Source: Balneolaceae bacterium (GTDB taxonomy: Bacteria; Bacteroidota; Rhodothermia; Balneolales; Balneolaceae). Taken from it: a stretch of 5,848 nucleotides of DNA. This document shows positions 5,117 to 5,848 of this stretch, piece by piece. The notes beneath the pieces were generated by a model that saw only the letters and a program-made list of their open reading frames with translations, was not told the DNA's origin and did not search any database. The stretch is taken from contig SLGA01000208.1 in the NCBI GenBank assembly GCA_007123985.1, forward strand, positions 1 through 5,848. Reading direction: 5' to 3'. The position numbers and the translations under genes are program-made. How positions within the stretch are numbered: the stretch's first letter is position 1; each line of letters starts with the position of its first letter.

Positions 5117-5848
5117 TTAATCGGTGTTGATTTTATCTGCAAATGGTAAGAATTGGTTTTGTTCGCCATCCCATACAACGATTCGAAATTTGTTATTGGT
5201 ATATAAAACAACAGTTCTGAAACGGAAAAAAGCGCCGGTATTTATATAGATACCGGTCTTAAAAGTTTCAATTCTTGGTATATGATCGTGACCGGAAATA
5301 ATTACATCATACTTCACTTTTGGAAGAATTTCGTTTGCCCAGTCTGATAGCCGATCAGTATTTATCTCGTTATCCCTGGTAAAATCAGAGAACTCTTTCA
5401 TAAAATTATTTCCTGCCTCGCCATCTAAAATATATTGAAAGAGATCGATAAACCACGCCTTTCGAATAAAATCATTCAAATAAGGACGCGGTAATCCAAA
5501 CATTTTTTCAGTTAAACCGTCACCATGAAACAGTAAGATGGATTTTCCGTCGAGCCGTAAAGTAGAATACTCCGTGTTTGTTCGAAATCCCATATTATTG
5601 AAATGGCCTCGAGTCCAGAAATCGTGGTTGCCTGTCACATACACTGTAGAAAACGATTTGTTGTACTCTTTAAAGCGGTTCAGTAAATTTTTTCCAATTG
5701 GCGGGATGTAATCTTCGTATTCCATCCAATAGTCAAACAGATCGCCCAGCAGATGTATCTGAATTTTGTTTGCTTCACAGTGGTCTATCAACCGGATAAG
5801 TGTTGATTCAAGCTGCTGATTTTTCCCTTCGTGAAATGCCCCGAGATG
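5117..5848 (-). CDS. LpxH-like calcineurin-type metallophosphoesterase (partial, 5' end beyond window)
   Basis: This is probably a UDP-2,3-diacylglucosamine diphosphatase, which cleaves UDP-2,3-diacylglucosamine to lipid X in lipid A synthesis at the inner-membrane surface. The frame stays open to the window edge and 243 residues are visible. The true start lies outside, because the first visible residues (HLGAFHEG) are the second half of the family's D-x-H metal motif, so perhaps about ten residues are missing. An in-frame TTG at 5791 is therefore internal. Further metal-site motifs, numbered from the first visible residue, are GDLFDYW at 35-41, GNHDFW at 73-78, FHGDG at 107-111 and SGHDHIP at 185-191. 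Enterobacterial LpxH has GNRD where this has GNHD, so the exact substrate is less sure than the enzyme superfamily; an LpxH2-like or other nucleotide-sugar pyrophosphatase is possible. The gene ends 2 bases before the PBP start (TAAATATG), suggesting a shared transcript. Confidence 0.85.
   Translation of the reverse strand, partial: HLGAFHEGKNQQLESTLIRLIDHCEANKIQIHLLGDLFDYWMEYEDYIPPIGKNLLNRFKEYNKSFSTVYVTGNHDFWTRGHFNNMGFRTNTEYSTLRLDGKSILLFHGDGLTEKMFGLPRPYLNDFIRKAWFIDLFQYILDGEAGNNFMKEFSDFTRDNEINTDRLSDWANEILPKVKYDVIISGHDHIPRIETFKTGIYINTGAFFRFRTVVLYTNNKFRIVVWDGEQNQFLPFADKINTD

Noticed and set aside
5789..5791. TTG as the start codon of the phosphoesterase gene
   Set aside because: The frame continues upstream to the window edge and encodes HLGAFHEG, part of the conserved D-x-H metal motif, so the true start is outside the window.

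Overview
All genes in this window lie on the minus strand, so transcription runs from base 5848 towards base 1. It reads as the chromosome of a Gram-negative bacterium of the Bacteroidota/Rhodothermota/Balneolota type. That placement is an inference with moderate confidence. It rests on separate (unfused) nuoC and nuoD, a NuoB with the MHRCYGVVQG and GCPPRPD motifs, a nuclease-like LpxH-family phosphoesterase with GNHD and GHDH motifs, and almost no Shine-Dalgarno sequences before the start codons. I could not run a database search to confirm it.

Right block (5848-2790): the 3' part of an LpxH-like metallophosphoesterase gene, cut by the window edge, is followed after 2 bases by a complete bifunctional class A penicillin-binding protein gene (PBP1A/MrcA type). 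Both proteins belong to cell-envelope synthesis, lipid A and peptidoglycan respectively, and the tight junction suggests one transcript.

Middle gap (2789-2519, 271 bp): no convincing gene. It holds a hairpin that includes the PBP stop codon, a T7A7 palindrome, a 96-bp interrupted inverted repeat with 17-base arms, a small dyad around TGAAATTTCA, and a weak -10-like TATATT. This is the likely control region of the next operon.

Left block (2518-1): nuoA, nuoB, nuoC and the first 372 codons of nuoD, in canonical order. They encode the membrane subunit NuoA and three subunits of the Q-module of respiratory complex I (NuoB with the N2 cluster ligands, NuoC, and NuoD with the quinone pocket). The operon presumably continues beyond base 1.

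The genes are housekeeping genes of well-known families, and I see no defence system, mobile element, CRISPR array or RNA gene. I do not see an undescribed biological system here. The points most worth a second look are the dyad structure before nuoA, the repeated TAA-NN-ATG gene junctions, the stop-codon hairpin of the PBP gene, and the extra cysteines and C8 tract in nuoB.
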